Shown: positions 16,953-25,713, counted from the stretch's first letter. The stretch is DNA of 47,394 bases from Anaerolineaceae bacterium (GCA_002699125.1 PABI01000175.1:1-47394); one strand, 5' to 3'. Notes: generated by a model not told the origin, from the letters alone. Translations and numbers: made by a program.

Positions 16953-18725
16953 TTACGCTTTGGAATTGAGCTTTGCCAAAGTTTCCTGGTCCCAAAGCAG
17001 TTCATCAAACCAACGGCCGCCGATCTCTCGGCTGATGGGGAAGGCCTGATTGGCTACCTCGGCGCGGAAAACTTCTCGGTTGCGACGCAGGATTTCGTCG
17101 CCGATGCGCGCCAATTCTCGCTGGCGTACTTTGGGGTCCGGCAGGCAGTCGATTTCATGGACGATGTCTGTGAAGGCCAGGGCATCATCAATGCGGTTGC
17201 AAATGTGCTGCCCTACGCCCCTGGGGTAGATGCCGTATTTGGCCTTTAATTCGGTTAAGCGCCGCATTGCCCAAAAGCCCACGTGGACGAGGTCAGCTCG
17301 GCTGAGCCAGTTTGTTTCATAATTAATGCGGTTGATCAAAGAGGCGCGCGTCATGCCCTGGCGATGTTCTTCCAGCGAGCGGAAAAAGAGCCGGTAGCCG
17401 TGTGGCTCTGGCTGGTCAAAAAAGTTGGAGCCGGGGTCGAGAAAGGGGATCATGGGGCAAATGTACGGGTATACACGCTGTCCCTGGAACTTCTTGAGGA
17501 GACGGTCGCAGTAGTCGAGGGTTGCTTCGACCGATTTTTTGTCTTGCTGCGGCATGCCTACGAAGTACCAGATGTCAATCTGGTAAATGCCGACATCAAG
17601 CGCTTTGGCAATCCATGTTTCCATTTCGGCTGAGGTGTAGGCACCGCGTCCGGCCAGCCTGGCCACGCGCACATCGTGGCTTTCTGGTGAGAGGGTGATG
17701 GAGGTCCGGGGATTCATAGCCGCCATCTTTTTCAGGACGTCATCGGGCGTTAGCTTAAACTGCTCATAGCTGACCGATTTAAAGTTAGCCTCGCCCACGC
17801 GATCCAGGAAATAATCGAAACGGCCGTGTGTCTCACTGTATGAGTTGACCGTGTAAAAATGATAATTTTCTTTGTCGGGAATCTGCGTCATCGTCTGGAA
17901 TTCGTAAGCGGTTTCTGCCAGCGGCTTGTGGATGGTGGACTTCATGTTGTGGTCGAGCTGGTTGATCCGCAGATAAGCATCGCGCGAGCCACCGCACCAG
18001 CCACAGTTGTAGGCGCAGCCGGCATTTTGCGTGGCGATCACTTCCTGAATGGGAAACGAGGTGCCGCCGGGCTGTTGGGTGGGAATGGTCGACCAATCGA
18101 TGCCACAGGAAAGCGTGCTGGAAATATGAGTGTAGCCATTATCCACAATCTCTCCATCTTTGTTTTTCCAAAAAAGGTTGGGGATTTTGTGCAGCTCTGG
18201 CTCATTTTCCAGGGCACCGAGCAGTTGCGTCATCGGTTGGTGCGTATCGTAGCCACGCATGACCATATCTACAAAAGGATAGCGGATCAATTCGTGGGCA
18301 AAATAGGTGGAAGAAATGCCGCCAAAGATGACCGGCGTTTGCGGGTGAACGCGCTTGAACAGTTCGGCAATGGCCAGGCTGCCCTGTACATGAACCATCC
18401 AGTGCAGGTCGATCCCCAAAATACGAATATCGAGCGCCTTAAACAGGGAGGCAACATCAATTTTGGGGTACTTGAGCAGCAGCGAAGATAGGTTGAGCAG
18501 TTCTACCTTGTGCCCGTTTTCCGTCAAGACGCGTTTTAAGGATTTAAAGCCAAGCGGAAAGTAGTCGTACAGTGGGGTAATGGGCACATCGCCGGAGGTG
18601 CTGAGGTAGGGGAAATAGATGTCGGTGCGGTCACGAAAGTCGAAGATGGCGGGGACATGCAGGAATAGCATGTCGGCGTGAACGGTGGGGAGGGTTGGGT
18701 TGAGATTTTCGATCATGGCTTTCAT
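16953..18725 (-). CDS. B12-binding-domain radical SAM protein
   Basis: This 590-aa protein is a class B radical SAM enzyme. A cobalamin-binding Rossmann-like domain occupies about 50-185 (LGFKSLKRVLTENGHKVELLN, ILGIDLHW, VIFGGISSTYFAHE). A radical SAM barrel follows, with CAYNCGWC giving C237-x3-C241-x2-C244 for the [4Fe-4S] cluster. The usual DxHxxG cobalt-ligand motif is not evident, as expected for this class. Such enzymes methylate or rearrange unactivated carbon or phosphorus atoms; the substrate is unknown. The ATG at 18725 is used, although M4 is possible. It is convergent with the MttB-like gene. Only one ACGGCCGT (17820) lies in it. Confidence 0.86.
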   Translation of the reverse strand: MKAMIENLNPTLPTVHADMLFLHVPAIFDFRDRTDIYFPYLSTSGDVPITPLYDYFPLGFKSLKRVLTENGHKVELLNLSSLLLKYPKIDVASLFKALDIRILGIDLHWMVHVQGSLAIAELFKRVHPQTPVIFGGISSTYFAHELIRYPFVDMVMRGYDTHQPMTQLLGALENEPELHKIPNLFWKNKDGEIVDNGYTHISSTLSCGIDWSTIPTQQPGGTSFPIQEVIATQNAGCAYNCGWCGGSRDAYLRINQLDHNMKSTIHKPLAETAYEFQTMTQIPDKENYHFYTVNSYSETHGRFDYFLDRVGEANFKSVSYEQFKLTPDDVLKKMAAMNPRTSITLSPESHDVRVARLAGRGAYTSAEMETWIAKALDVGIYQIDIWYFVGMPQQDKKSVEATLDYCDRLLKKFQGQRVYPYICPMIPFLDPGSNFFDQPEPHGYRLFFRSLEEHRQGMTRASLINRINYETNWLSRADLVHVGFWAMRRLTELKAKYGIYPRGVGQHICNRIDDALAFTDIVHEIDCLPDPKVRQRELARIGDEILRRNREVFRAEVANQAFPISREIGGRWFDELLWDQETLAKLNSKA

Positions 18726-18979
18726 TTACCTGTTTCGTTTGTTCTTAGATTGAATGAGAGATAGAAAAATGGGCAAAGATGCGCCTATTCCACAGATTTT
18801 GCTAAAATTTTGGGTAAAGAAGGGCGAAAAATTAAACTTCGGTGGAACCTCCTGGGGCAGGCAAGCTGCGATGAATGGGTGTAATGCCTGAGAACTGCCA
18901 TCAGGCGACGTTAGCAAGAACCACGTTTGGGCATAAGTGCCGGATGGCACATTTACCGTATGATAAACCTCATTAAGCT
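18726..18979. other. Divergent intergenic region, nothing recognised
   Basis: These 254 bp separate the leftward radical SAM gene from the rightward creatininase-family gene and should hold both promoters. An open frame on the minus strand (18726-18950) has no protein-like character. I looked for a cobalamin riboswitch upstream of the radical SAM gene and did not find its conserved boxes. The segment at about 18840-18960 is structured-looking, but I cannot assign it. Confidence 0.4.
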
Positions 18980-20131
18980 ATGACAGAATTTTTTGCCTAC
19001 GATGAATTGACCTGGCCGGAAACGGCCGTATTCCCCCGCACTACTCCGCTCATCATTCCCCTGGGCACCGAGTATGATCTGGCAAAACTGGCCGACTGTT
19101 TAGGGCAGCCGGCGCGGGTGGGGCTGCTGCCGGCGATTCCGTTTGGTTGGCGGGGCAGTGGATTGGCAGTGGCGGAAGGGTTGTTAAGTGCCGTCCTACA
19201 AAACCTGCTCAACAGCCTGCGCGAAGATGGTTTTACGCGCGTGTTTGCCCTGCTGCCGCAAGATATGAACCTGGGGCTGAACGATCAGGCGATTGTGCTG
19301 CCACATCCCAGCCAAGTTGAACCTGCACCTTTGCTGCCGCCGGCCAGCGAGGTGGGCAAAGTCGTCATCATCCCCATCGGGCACACGGAGCAGCATGGCT
19401 ACCATTTGCCGCTGTCCACGGATAATTTGATTATTGAGGCGATTGGGGAGGGGGTGAGTACGGCCGTTCCCGACCACGCCGTCACCTTACCCACCTTTCC
19501 CTACGGGGTGAGCACCCACCGGCAGGCGTTTGCCGGGACGCTCAACGTGCAGGGGCGCGCCTTTGAGGATTTCTGGCTGGCGGTGGTCGATGGGCTGGTG
19601 GGGCGCGGTTTTGACCGCTTTTACTTGATGAGTGGGCATGGGGGGAACTGTTCCTTTTTGGTCAACGTGGTGAAATATGCCGGGGAGCGGCACCGCCGTA
19701 TCTTTTGCGCCACGGCCTGGCTGCACACCTCCGGCCATATCGCTGCGCCGGTAGTGCAGGAAACGCGCCGCTCAAAGCGGGGCGGCATGGGGCACGCGGG
19801 TGAGCTGGAAACGGCCATGATTTTGCACCTGCGCCCCGACCTGGTGCAGCAAGAGAAGGCGGTGGACGAAATCGATTTTATCAGCACGCCGAGCTACTAT
19901 ATGGATTGGATTGAGGGGGGCGAGCTGACAGCCAACCCGCCCTGGGACGACGACACGGCGACGGGGGCGTATGGGGCGGGCAGTGTGGCGACGGTGGAAA
20001 ACGGCCGTCGCTGGCTGGAAGCGGGCATTGCTGAAAAAGTGGCTCACGTCCACGAGATTCATGAGCAATACGGCCGTCGCGAAGCCCGGCGCAATGAGGG
20101 GTTTGGCTTGTGGGGGAAACGGGGAATTTAG
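18980..20131 (+). CDS. Creatininase-family metal-dependent amidohydrolase with a degenerate duplicated N-terminal half
   Basis: This 383-aa protein is longer than the usual ~240-260 aa of the family. The C-terminal part (about 127-360) is a complete creatininase-type domain. Its metal ligands are E137 and H139 in GHTEQHGYHLPL, D148 in STDN, H220 in SGHGGN and E275 in GHAGELE. The N-terminal half (about 20-95) looks like a worn copy of the same fold: IIPLGTEYDL corresponds to IIPIGHTEQH, and LLPAIPFGW to LPTFPYGVS, with the metal ligands lost. The family hydrolyses cyclic amides such as creatinine, or acts in cofactor synthesis; the true substrate is uncertain. Nearby MttB-like and sarcosine-oxidase-like genes make a methylated-amine substrate attractive. 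Confidence 0.85.
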   Translation: MTEFFAYDELTWPETAVFPRTTPLIIPLGTEYDLAKLADCLGQPARVGLLPAIPFGWRGSGLAVAEGLLSAVLQNLLNSLREDGFTRVFALLPQDMNLGLNDQAIVLPHPSQVEPAPLLPPASEVGKVVIIPIGHTEQHGYHLPLSTDNLIIEAIGEGVSTAVPDHAVTLPTFPYGVSTHRQAFAGTLNVQGRAFEDFWLAVVDGLVGRGFDRFYLMSGHGGNCSFLVNVVKYAGERHRRIFCATAWLHTSGHIAAPVVQETRRSKRGGMGHAGELETAMILHLRPDLVQQEKAVDEIDFISTPSYYMDWIEGGELTANPPWDDDTATGAYGAGSVATVENGRRWLEAGIAEKVAHVHEIHEQYGRREARRNEGFGLWGKRGI

Positions 20132-20227
20132 CAGAGATGACTGTAGTAGTTGGGAAAATGATCTACTAGTTAACAAGTGTGTCTTCGCCGAACTTATGCT
20201 TCAATCAGCTGAAGCGCTAATAATTGG

Positions 20228-21208
20228 TTAGTCTGATTTATCAAGTTTAGTTCCAGGATATATTTGTACAATCTTGTAAAGAATGCCACCAACTTCTCTA
20301 GTTATATTTGTGGTTTTAAGTTCGTCTTTTTCAGATAATGGTGGAACATAAAGAATTCCATTCATTACTCTAGATGCAGTTAGATAGTTCAACAATTGCT
20401 CTGTACCATTGTTCAAAACTCGACTTAATCCGTGTGTTGGATTCTTTACTTCTATAATTAGCTTTTCCTCTCCTTGTTGAAGAAAGAAGTCAGCATGATA
20501 TTTTAGTCTTTCCTGCTCCCTTGATATTGAGAATTCAGGGAATACACTGATTTCTTCAGCTAAATTATTAAGGAAAGCGGTCAGCGAACCAATTAATTCT
20601 GCTTCAGTTATTCGGGGAAGCGATGCTCCAGATACTTTTGCCGGGACTTCCTTAGAAAATAAGAACAGTAACTTAATAACCCTATCCAAAATCGACTCAT
20701 ATTTTCCTGTCGGAAAAGGTTTGACATCCTGAGATTTCTTGAGCGCTTTCGCTTCCCTGTCATAGGCCCGTTTTTCGATCATTTGATCAAGAAGAATGTT
20801 AATGAACGCCGAAATGTTTACTATTCCTAAAAAAGCTTCCTGTTCAGAGAAATAAAGCTTGTAATCATGTGTGGACTTGTTTCTCCACTCTGTTCGATAG
20901 TTAGTGAATAACTGCGAAACTCGTTCTTTCAAAACATCATGTTCTATAAAATATTTTTCAATTCTATGAGGTGTCAATCTATCAGGGTCTTTCCCAGCAA
21001 TTATTCGATATGCTTCTTTTAGTGCTCCTTCAAAGGCTTGATTCGTTCTATAGATCACGTCGTTAAAAAGGTAATCATCACCTGTCTTTCCGTTTTCATA
21101 ATGCCTTTCAGCAATTTCAATGTGATTGACCACAATCGAAACCCCTGTATCTTCCTCTGAAGTAGAAAAGTATTTTGCCTTTTCCTTTAGCAATCTTAAT
21201 AGGTCCAT
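20228..21208 (-). CDS. HEPN + PD-(D/E)XK nuclease fusion, candidate defence gene
   Basis: I do not recognise a named family. The 326-aa protein (from the ATG at 21208) has two visible modules. The N-terminal helical part contains RNKSTH (R109-x4-H114) followed by a helix-rich stretch, matching the Rx4-6H RNase motif of HEPN domains. The C-terminal part has D240-x12-E253-x-K255 (ADFF...IIEVKNP) and a later Q-x3-Y in EQLLNYL, the signature of PD-(D/E)XK DNA nucleases. HEPN and such nucleases recur in antiviral and abortive-infection systems. The GTG at 21235 is a rival start, but the ATG at 21208 has TAGGA 5 bases upstream. The gene is AT-rich and has no ACGGCCGT, suggesting recent transfer. 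No partner gene is evident. Confidence 0.72.
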   Translation of the reverse strand: MDLLRLLKEKAKYFSTSEEDTGVSIVVNHIEIAERHYENGKTGDDYLFNDVIYRTNQAFEGALKEAYRIIAGKDPDRLTPHRIEKYFIEHDVLKERVSQLFTNYRTEWRNKSTHDYKLYFSEQEAFLGIVNISAFINILLDQMIEKRAYDREAKALKKSQDVKPFPTGKYESILDRVIKLLFLFSKEVPAKVSGASLPRITEAELIGSLTAFLNNLAEEISVFPEFSISREQERLKYHADFFLQQGEEKLIIEVKNPTHGLSRVLNNGTEQLLNYLTASRVMNGILYVPPLSEKDELKTTNITREVGGILYKIVQIYPGTKLDKSD

Positions 21209-21416
21209 AGGATTCCTAATCACTTGCTGCGGCACGGTGTCTCGCCGCGCCGCTTGCGTTGCCTGCCGGAATAAACAAAAGCGCGCACGAACAGTTTACA
21301 AAAAATTGGGGCAAATTCAAAGCTGCTTTGGCACGGTTTCGGGGTAGTGAGAAGGTTTGTGGTGGTGTTCACCGCCCCATACTGCAAAAAATGTTGGCGG
21401 AACCAGTTTGGACTGC

Positions 21417-22127
21417 CTACATGTAGGGAGCAAGCAAGGGCAGTAAGAGTAAGGGGGCGTTGATCACCGCATGAATAATCACATTGAGCGCCAGGTTGCG
21501 TCGCCATAGATAGAAGAGTGTGAGCATGATGCCGCTTGGCAGAACGGCCGTAACCACATGAATCCAATCCCAGCCAAATAGATGCAGCAGCGTGAAGGCC
21601 AGCACCGTAATCAACGCTGCCAGCCACGATCTACCCGTCATCTAGGTCAGGCGCTCAATTGGATAACTCCGAAAAAGCACTTCTTCAGTAAAAGAGCTGG
21701 TGAGCCAGGCTGGAATCAAGACCCAGGCTGGCAACATTTGTACCGCATTTAAGGCCGGTGCCGGCTCATCAGTCAGGAGAGTGCGCACATATCCTGAAAA
21801 CAAAATGATGACACCGCCGACAAATACAGCTGCCAGCACAGTGAGAATCCATTCAATCAGGCGGGTACGCAATGTCTTCTTACTACGTTGGAAGCCAAAC
21901 GCGGCCAGTGGAAAACCTTCGGCGAAGTGAGCAATCCCCAGGGCTAAAATCATTGCAATCCAGAATACCCCGAGACTGACAAAGCGATTCATGGGAAAGG
22001 CAAAAGTGCTTTCAAACCACGGAATCAAAAGTCCCTGTATCAGTGGGGCGCTTAAAGCAATAAGCACGCCTAGCAGTCCCAGCCAAGGGCGTGGCTGGGG
22101 TTGAGAATCATTGCGCTCAATCTTCAT
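21417..22127 (-). pseudogene. CPBP-family intramembrane protease interrupted by an in-frame TAG
   Basis: Reading one frame leftwards from the ATG at 22127 gives a CPBP (CAAX-like, Abi) intramembrane metalloprotease of about 236 codons, with one amber codon at 21642-21644. All family motifs are present: EEVLFR just before the stop, then FTLLH and HAVINA after it. The residues flanking the stop (ERLT, stop, MTGRSWLAAL) align with the normal family sequence with nothing missing, so a single base change explains it. An ATG directly follows the stop, so two fragments of 161 and 74 aa could be made. A sequencing error or amber suppression are alternatives. Confidence 0.75.
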
Positions 22128-22130
22128 AAA

Positions 22131-22802
22131 TTAAGGTGTAAACAGCCGCCACTGTCCCTCAGAGATAACTTCGACGGTGTCATCGACCACTTTGACGGCC
22201 GTCTCATCGTCCATCGCGTATCCCGGCACCTGTACACCGGTCGCCCATTTTTCGGCGTTGGCCAGGGTGTTGTCCGGCAGCATCTCGTGATCCAGATGCG
22301 GAAATATGGCAAAATCAACCAGCCCCAGCGTTTCATCGCCACCGCTGGGCGGCTTCCAGCCCACAAATTCCTGGCCGATGCGGGGCGTCATCACCATACT
22401 TCCCGCGCTCAACCCCACCCAGACCGTCTCGCGCAGCGATGGTAAAAGGTCCGCCAATCCAGACTGCCGCATCCAGTAGGCCAGATACAAGGGGTCGCCG
22501 CCATTCACCAGCAGCACATCGGCCTCTCGAACCCAGGGGATCCAACGTTCTTTGTCGATGCTGGGCAGGGCGGTGAGCTCCAGAATGCCCACGGAGTTCC
22601 ACCCCAGTTCGACCATCGGCGTTTGGGGTTCTTGCCCGCTAATGAACTGCCAGGCCATGACCGGGCTGACCATGCGATGCCCGTACGACGCGGTGGGAAT
22701 GCAGAGGGCGTTGCACTGGGCAATCGGTTTGCCCAGCAGGTCGAGCAGCGCATTGTGAATACTCGTGTTTTTGATGCCTGCGGAAGTGAGTAGTAATTTC
22801 AT
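22131..22802 (-). CDS. Peptidase E (S51) family protein
   Basis: This 223-aa protein belongs to the S51/peptidase E group of class I glutamine-amidotransferase-like folds. In E. coli peptidase E releases N-terminal Asp from dipeptides. The nucleophile elbow is GLSAGS with S132, and LVNGGDPLYL at about 98-107 is the other conserved loop. Length fits the family. No signal peptide. It is 3 bases upstream of the CPBP pseudogene and downstream of the DHFR-like gene on the same strand. The exact substrate is not certain, as several S51 subfamilies exist. Confidence 0.85.
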   Translation of the reverse strand: MKLLLTSAGIKNTSIHNALLDLLGKPIAQCNALCIPTASYGHRMVSPVMAWQFISGQEPQTPMVELGWNSVGILELTALPSIDKERWIPWVREADVLLVNGGDPLYLAYWMRQSGLADLLPSLRETVWVGLSAGSMVMTPRIGQEFVGWKPPSGGDETLGLVDFAIFPHLDHEMLPDNTLANAEKWATGVQVPGYAMDDETAVKVVDDTVEVISEGQWRLFTP

Positions 22803-22823
22803 GAGGCTTCTCCTGGTGTCACT

Positions 22824-23420
22824 TTAAAAACTGTCGGCTGTGATGGTGCCAGCCCGCTCGTAATTCACAACAATGACGCCATTCGGAGTGACTTGGCTTT
22901 CCGTTACCTGGAACGCCGCCGGAACGGTCCCCCCGGCAAACAACCGCTTGCCTTTACCCAACGTGACCGGGTACATCATCAGCCAAAACACATCAACCAA
23001 ATCATGCGTCATGAGTGTCTGTAGCAGATTTTCACTTCCCCAAATGTGCAAATCCGGCCCCGGCTGCTGCTTGATTTGGGCGACTTGTTCGGCAATATCC
23101 CCATTTATAAACACGGACGGCTGCCATGCACTAGACGTCCTGGTATTCGAGGCGACGTACTTGGTTGCCGTGTTAACGCCCGGCCACACGTTCCCGTGTT
23201 GAGGCCAGTACGGTTCCCAAATTTCAAAGGTTTTGCGCCCCAATAAAAGGTCAAACGGTAGGTTCATCTGCCTTCTCAGAAGCGTGCCCAGCACTACATC
23301 GGAATGTGGCGCTACCCAGCCACCATACGCAAAATTGCCACTGGTATCTTCCTCTGGCCCGCCGGGGGCTTGGATGACGCCATCCAACGAGATATGTTCA
23401 AGCACAACAATTTTCCTCAT
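22824..23420 (-). CDS. Dihydrofolate reductase/RibD C-terminal-like family protein
   Basis: This 198-aa protein is of the DHFR-like RibD C-terminal domain family (YyaP/YieA type). Visible family segments are the opening KIVVLEHISLDGVIQAPGG, LLLGRKTFEIWEPYW near residue 58-72, INGDIAEQV and GSENLLQTLMTHDLVD. These probably bind NADPH. The reaction is unknown: most members are stand-alone proteins not needed for folate or riboflavin synthesis. It lies 21 bases upstream of the peptidase E gene, so the two may be co-transcribed. Confidence 0.86.
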   Translation of the reverse strand: MRKIVVLEHISLDGVIQAPGGPEEDTSGNFAYGGWVAPHSDVVLGTLLRRQMNLPFDLLLGRKTFEIWEPYWPQHGNVWPGVNTATKYVASNTRTSSAWQPSVFINGDIAEQVAQIKQQPGPDLHIWGSENLLQTLMTHDLVDVFWLMMYPVTLGKGKRLFAGGTVPAAFQVTESQVTPNGVIVVNYERAGTITADSF

Positions 23421-23445
23421 GGTTAAGTTCCTTCAAAATAACGCA

Positions 23446-23796
23446 TTACTGCCGCAGAATCTTCTCCATTGCCTTGCCTTTGGCCAGTTCATCAATCAGC
23501 TTGTCTAAATAGCGTATTTTTTGCATCAATGGATCTTCGATTTCCTCCACGCGCACCCCACACACGACGCCCTTGATAAGCGACTGGTTCGGATGCATAG
23601 TGGGAGCTTGGGCAAAAAAGGTTTCAAAATCGTTTTCCTGTTCGATTTGCTGCTGCAATCCCGCCTGGTCGTAACCTGTCAACCAGTAAATGATTTGGTC
23701 AACTTCTTCTTTCGCCCGATTTTTACGCTCTGCTTTTTGCACATACAGCGGATAAACCCTTGCAAATGGCATCGTAAAGATGCGATGTTTAGGCAT
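23446..23796 (-). CDS. DUF2200 family protein
   Basis: This 116-aa protein matches DUF2200: the opening KHRIFTMPFARVYPLYVQKA, then EVDQIIYWLTGYD, and the ending with VEEIEDPLMQKIRYLDKL are hallmarks. Function is unknown. An ATG also occurs two codons earlier (23802), but GGAGGA directly abuts that codon. It lies 6 bases before the ATG at 23796, which I therefore choose. It is 25 bases upstream of the DHFR-like gene on the same strand. Confidence 0.85.
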   Translation of the reverse strand: MPKHRIFTMPFARVYPLYVQKAERKNRAKEEVDQIIYWLTGYDQAGLQQQIEQENDFETFFAQAPTMHPNQSLIKGVVCGVRVEEIEDPLMQKIRYLDKLIDELAKGKAMEKILRQ

Positions 23797-23822
23797 TGTC
23801 ATTCCTCCGGTAGGTTTTTGGG

Positions 23823-24246
23823 CTAAATCTCAACTCCAGGCAGACCGGCCGCACCCAGCAGCAGTGAAAGCTCTCCGGCGTGGGGCAGGTCGTGGTCGAG
23901 AAGTCCCCAGATCGTCTGCACAATTGATATCTTTTCCTCAGGAAGTGCATCGGTGGGTGAACCGCTCATCAGGCAATCGGTGATGAACCGCCAGGTTAGT
24001 TCCAGCCCCTGCACAATTTCAACGGCCGTGTGCGGTGGGTGATCGACATCGTCCCAGCGGAGCAGTGGCATTAATTCCGCCGCTCTCTCACCCAGCGTGT
24101 GGTGCAAATGCAGGGGTGCGCAGACCGGATAGGAGCCGCCGTTGCAGCTGTTCCTCGGTGAGCGGCGCGATGGCGCGCTTGAGGGCCTCTTGATAGTCTT
24201 GCCAACTTGCAAAGGCACGTGCTTCTGCTACTGTTGCTCTTGTCAT
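23823..24246 (-). pseudogene. DinB-family gene, frameshifted with an internal deletion
   Basis: The start (MTRATVAEARAFASWQDY, ATG at 24246 with GGGAG 8 bases upstream) and the end (LDHDLPHAGELSLLLGAAGL) are both typical of a DinB-like four-helix protein, but they lie in different frames. The first frame stops shortly after SGLRT. The second continues from about HHTLGERAAEL. A dozen or more residues of the usual middle helix, including its metal-binding His, appear to be missing, so this is a small deletion with a frameshift rather than a single-base error. It is probably not functional. Confidence 0.7.
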
Positions 24247-24496
24247 TACCTTCACTCCCATTGCTTTGTATTGGAACATGCGTTCGTATCTTAGCACGAG
24301 CTACAGGCAGTGACAACTGATTGATTTTCGGCTCCAAAGCGCGTACGAATATAGGTTTGATTTACCAAGAATTAGGCAGCGAAGCTAACCCTGGCATGGT
24401 TTTTAGGTGATGGGGAAGCGTTGTTCTAATTCAGAGATGGTAATCATTTTTCTTGCCTTTGCTTTATTAAGCCAGCGCTAAAATCTGGCGACTTTC

Positions 24497-24928
24497 TCAA
24501 TCATCGACAATCACTCCGTTTTCCAGCGCCTGCGCCTGATTTTGAAAAATTGCCATCGCGGTAGCCATGCGTTTGAAGCCAAGCTTTTTGTAAAATGGCT
24601 CCTTGCCGGCGGCGGCGTACAAAATGATCTTTTTGTGATCCTTGGAGAAATCGACCAGCCTGGAAACCATTGCCTTGCCCAGTCCTTGCCCCTGGTAGGC
24701 GGGATGAACAGCGATGTCACAAATGTAAGAGCAATCTTTGCCATCGGCCAGGGCTCGACCGGCGGCGATTAGTTGCCCGCCATCATAAACAAAGCAGCTG
24801 AACATGCTGTTGGAGAAGGCAATCTTTAAGTCAGCCGGGTCTTTCTGCCCGAGCGGCGCAATGAGGTATAAATTGGAAAGTTCTTCCCAGTCCAGATTTT
24901 CTGCTGAATATCTCCATTCAAGTGTCAT
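24497..24928 (-). CDS. GNAT-family N-acetyltransferase
   Basis: This 143-aa protein is a GNAT acetyltransferase that uses acetyl-CoA. The acetyl-CoA loop is HPAYQGQGLGKAM at about residue 77-89, preceded by the strand CSYICDIAV and followed by a Tyr-bearing EPFYKKLGF near residue 113. The frame opens at 24961, but the ATG at 24928 has GGGGA 7 bases upstream and begins the domain. It starts 1 base after the stop of the DinB gene at 24930, so the two are likely co-expressed. Substrate unknown. The region 24247-24496 after it holds no convincing gene. Confidence 0.85.
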   Translation of the reverse strand: MTLEWRYSAENLDWEELSNLYLIAPLGQKDPADLKIAFSNSMFSCFVYDGGQLIAAGRALADGKDCSYICDIAVHPAYQGQGLGKAMVSRLVDFSKDHKKIILYAAAGKEPFYKKLGFKRMATAMAIFQNQAQALENGVIVDD

Positions 24929-24929
24929 A

Positions 24930-25421
24930 TTATTTCCCCATCCACACCAAATACCCCTCAAAATCCAGCTCGCCGGGCGAACGGCCGTACCCCGTAAGTA
25001 TAGCCGCCGCTTCGCTGCGGTGATGGGTGCCGTCGTTAATCACGTGCAGAATCGTTTGCCAGCGTGTCCGCTGAATAGTTGCCTCTTCGCGCCAGACGGC
25101 ATTGAGCGCGGCTTCATCCAGGTCGGCAACATAGGCTTGCCACGCTGCCGCTTCTGTCTGCCAACGTGCCCGCAGGCTGCTCACATCGGGGAAGTCGGCC
25201 TCGTCGAGAACACCATCATCCGGCAGGTTTTGCAGGGCAGCCCGCCAGCCATACTCGGTGTCTAGCAGATGCACCAGCGTACCGCGCAGGCTGTGCCAGC
25301 CGGGGTTGGGCGCTACCTGGCGCGTGAAATCTGCCACAGAAATGTGCGTGCAGGCGGTTAATATTTCGTTGTCGGCCCAAAAGTTGTAGGCAATAAGCGT
25401 CTCGATATCAGTTTTGTGCAT
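24930..25421 (-). CDS. DinB-family protein
   Basis: This 163-aa protein has a DinB/YfiT-like four-helix bundle. Metal-binding His candidates are seen in TLVHLLDTEYGW and in the C-terminal ILHVINDGTHHRSEA. Members include thiol-dependent transferases and many proteins of unknown role. The frame extends upstream to 25532, but AAGGAG lies 5-6 bases before the ATG at 25421 and the conserved fold begins there. The upstream 37 codons lie in intergenic DNA with two ACGGCCGT copies. The GNAT gene follows after 1 base. Confidence 0.85.
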   Translation of the reverse strand: MHKTDIETLIAYNFWADNEILTACTHISVADFTRQVAPNPGWHSLRGTLVHLLDTEYGWRAALQNLPDDGVLDEADFPDVSSLRARWQTEAAAWQAYVADLDEAALNAVWREEATIQRTRWQTILHVINDGTHHRSEAAAILTGYGRSPGELDFEGYLVWMGK

Positions 25422-25602
25422 GGTTGCTCCTTGGTCATGATGAGTTGTTGGGTAAGGTTGTTTTCTACCACATACTGGTGGAACGGCCGTTACCATTGGT
25501 TCTACAAGCCGGGATGATAATTTAGGATGCATTTTCGATGTGATAACGGCCGTATTTTACACCATTTTGCCCCCAAAACGGCCGTTTCTATTCCCCAATT
25601 CC

Positions 25603-25630
25603 TTGACATTTGCCCAGTCGGTTATACACT
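25603..25630 (+). promoter_or_regulatory. Sigma-70-type promoter for the sarcosine-oxidase-like gene
   Basis: A perfect -35 TTGACA at 25603-25608 is followed after 16 bases by TACACT (25625-25630, four of six matches to TATAAT). The gene starts at 25714, giving a leader of about 75 bases. The 292-bp intergenic region also holds three ACGGCCGT copies (25483, 25546, 25579), showing that the octamer is not tied to coding sequence. Confidence 0.55.
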
Positions 25631-25713
25631 TCCCCATCTTTTTAACAATTTGGATGAGAACTGTTTTTAGCCCTTAGAGAACCAGCTTTGTCAATCATTG
25701 TGGAGATTAAACA

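Noticed and set aside
18726..18950. 74-codon open frame on the minus strand
   Set aside because: No protein-like pattern or ribosome site, and it covers the expected promoter region.
18726..18979. Possible cobalamin riboswitch upstream of the B12-binding radical SAM gene
   Set aside because: The conserved cobalamin-riboswitch boxes are not visible on the minus strand; the region is structured-looking but unassigned.
20132..21416. Restriction-modification system
   Set aside because: The nuclease has no adjacent methyltransferase or specificity gene, so a classical restriction system is not supported.
24403..24447. 14-codon minus-strand frame between the broken DinB gene and the GNAT gene
   Set aside because: It has a plausible start but is too short and without any recognisable feature; possibly a remnant of a truncated gene.
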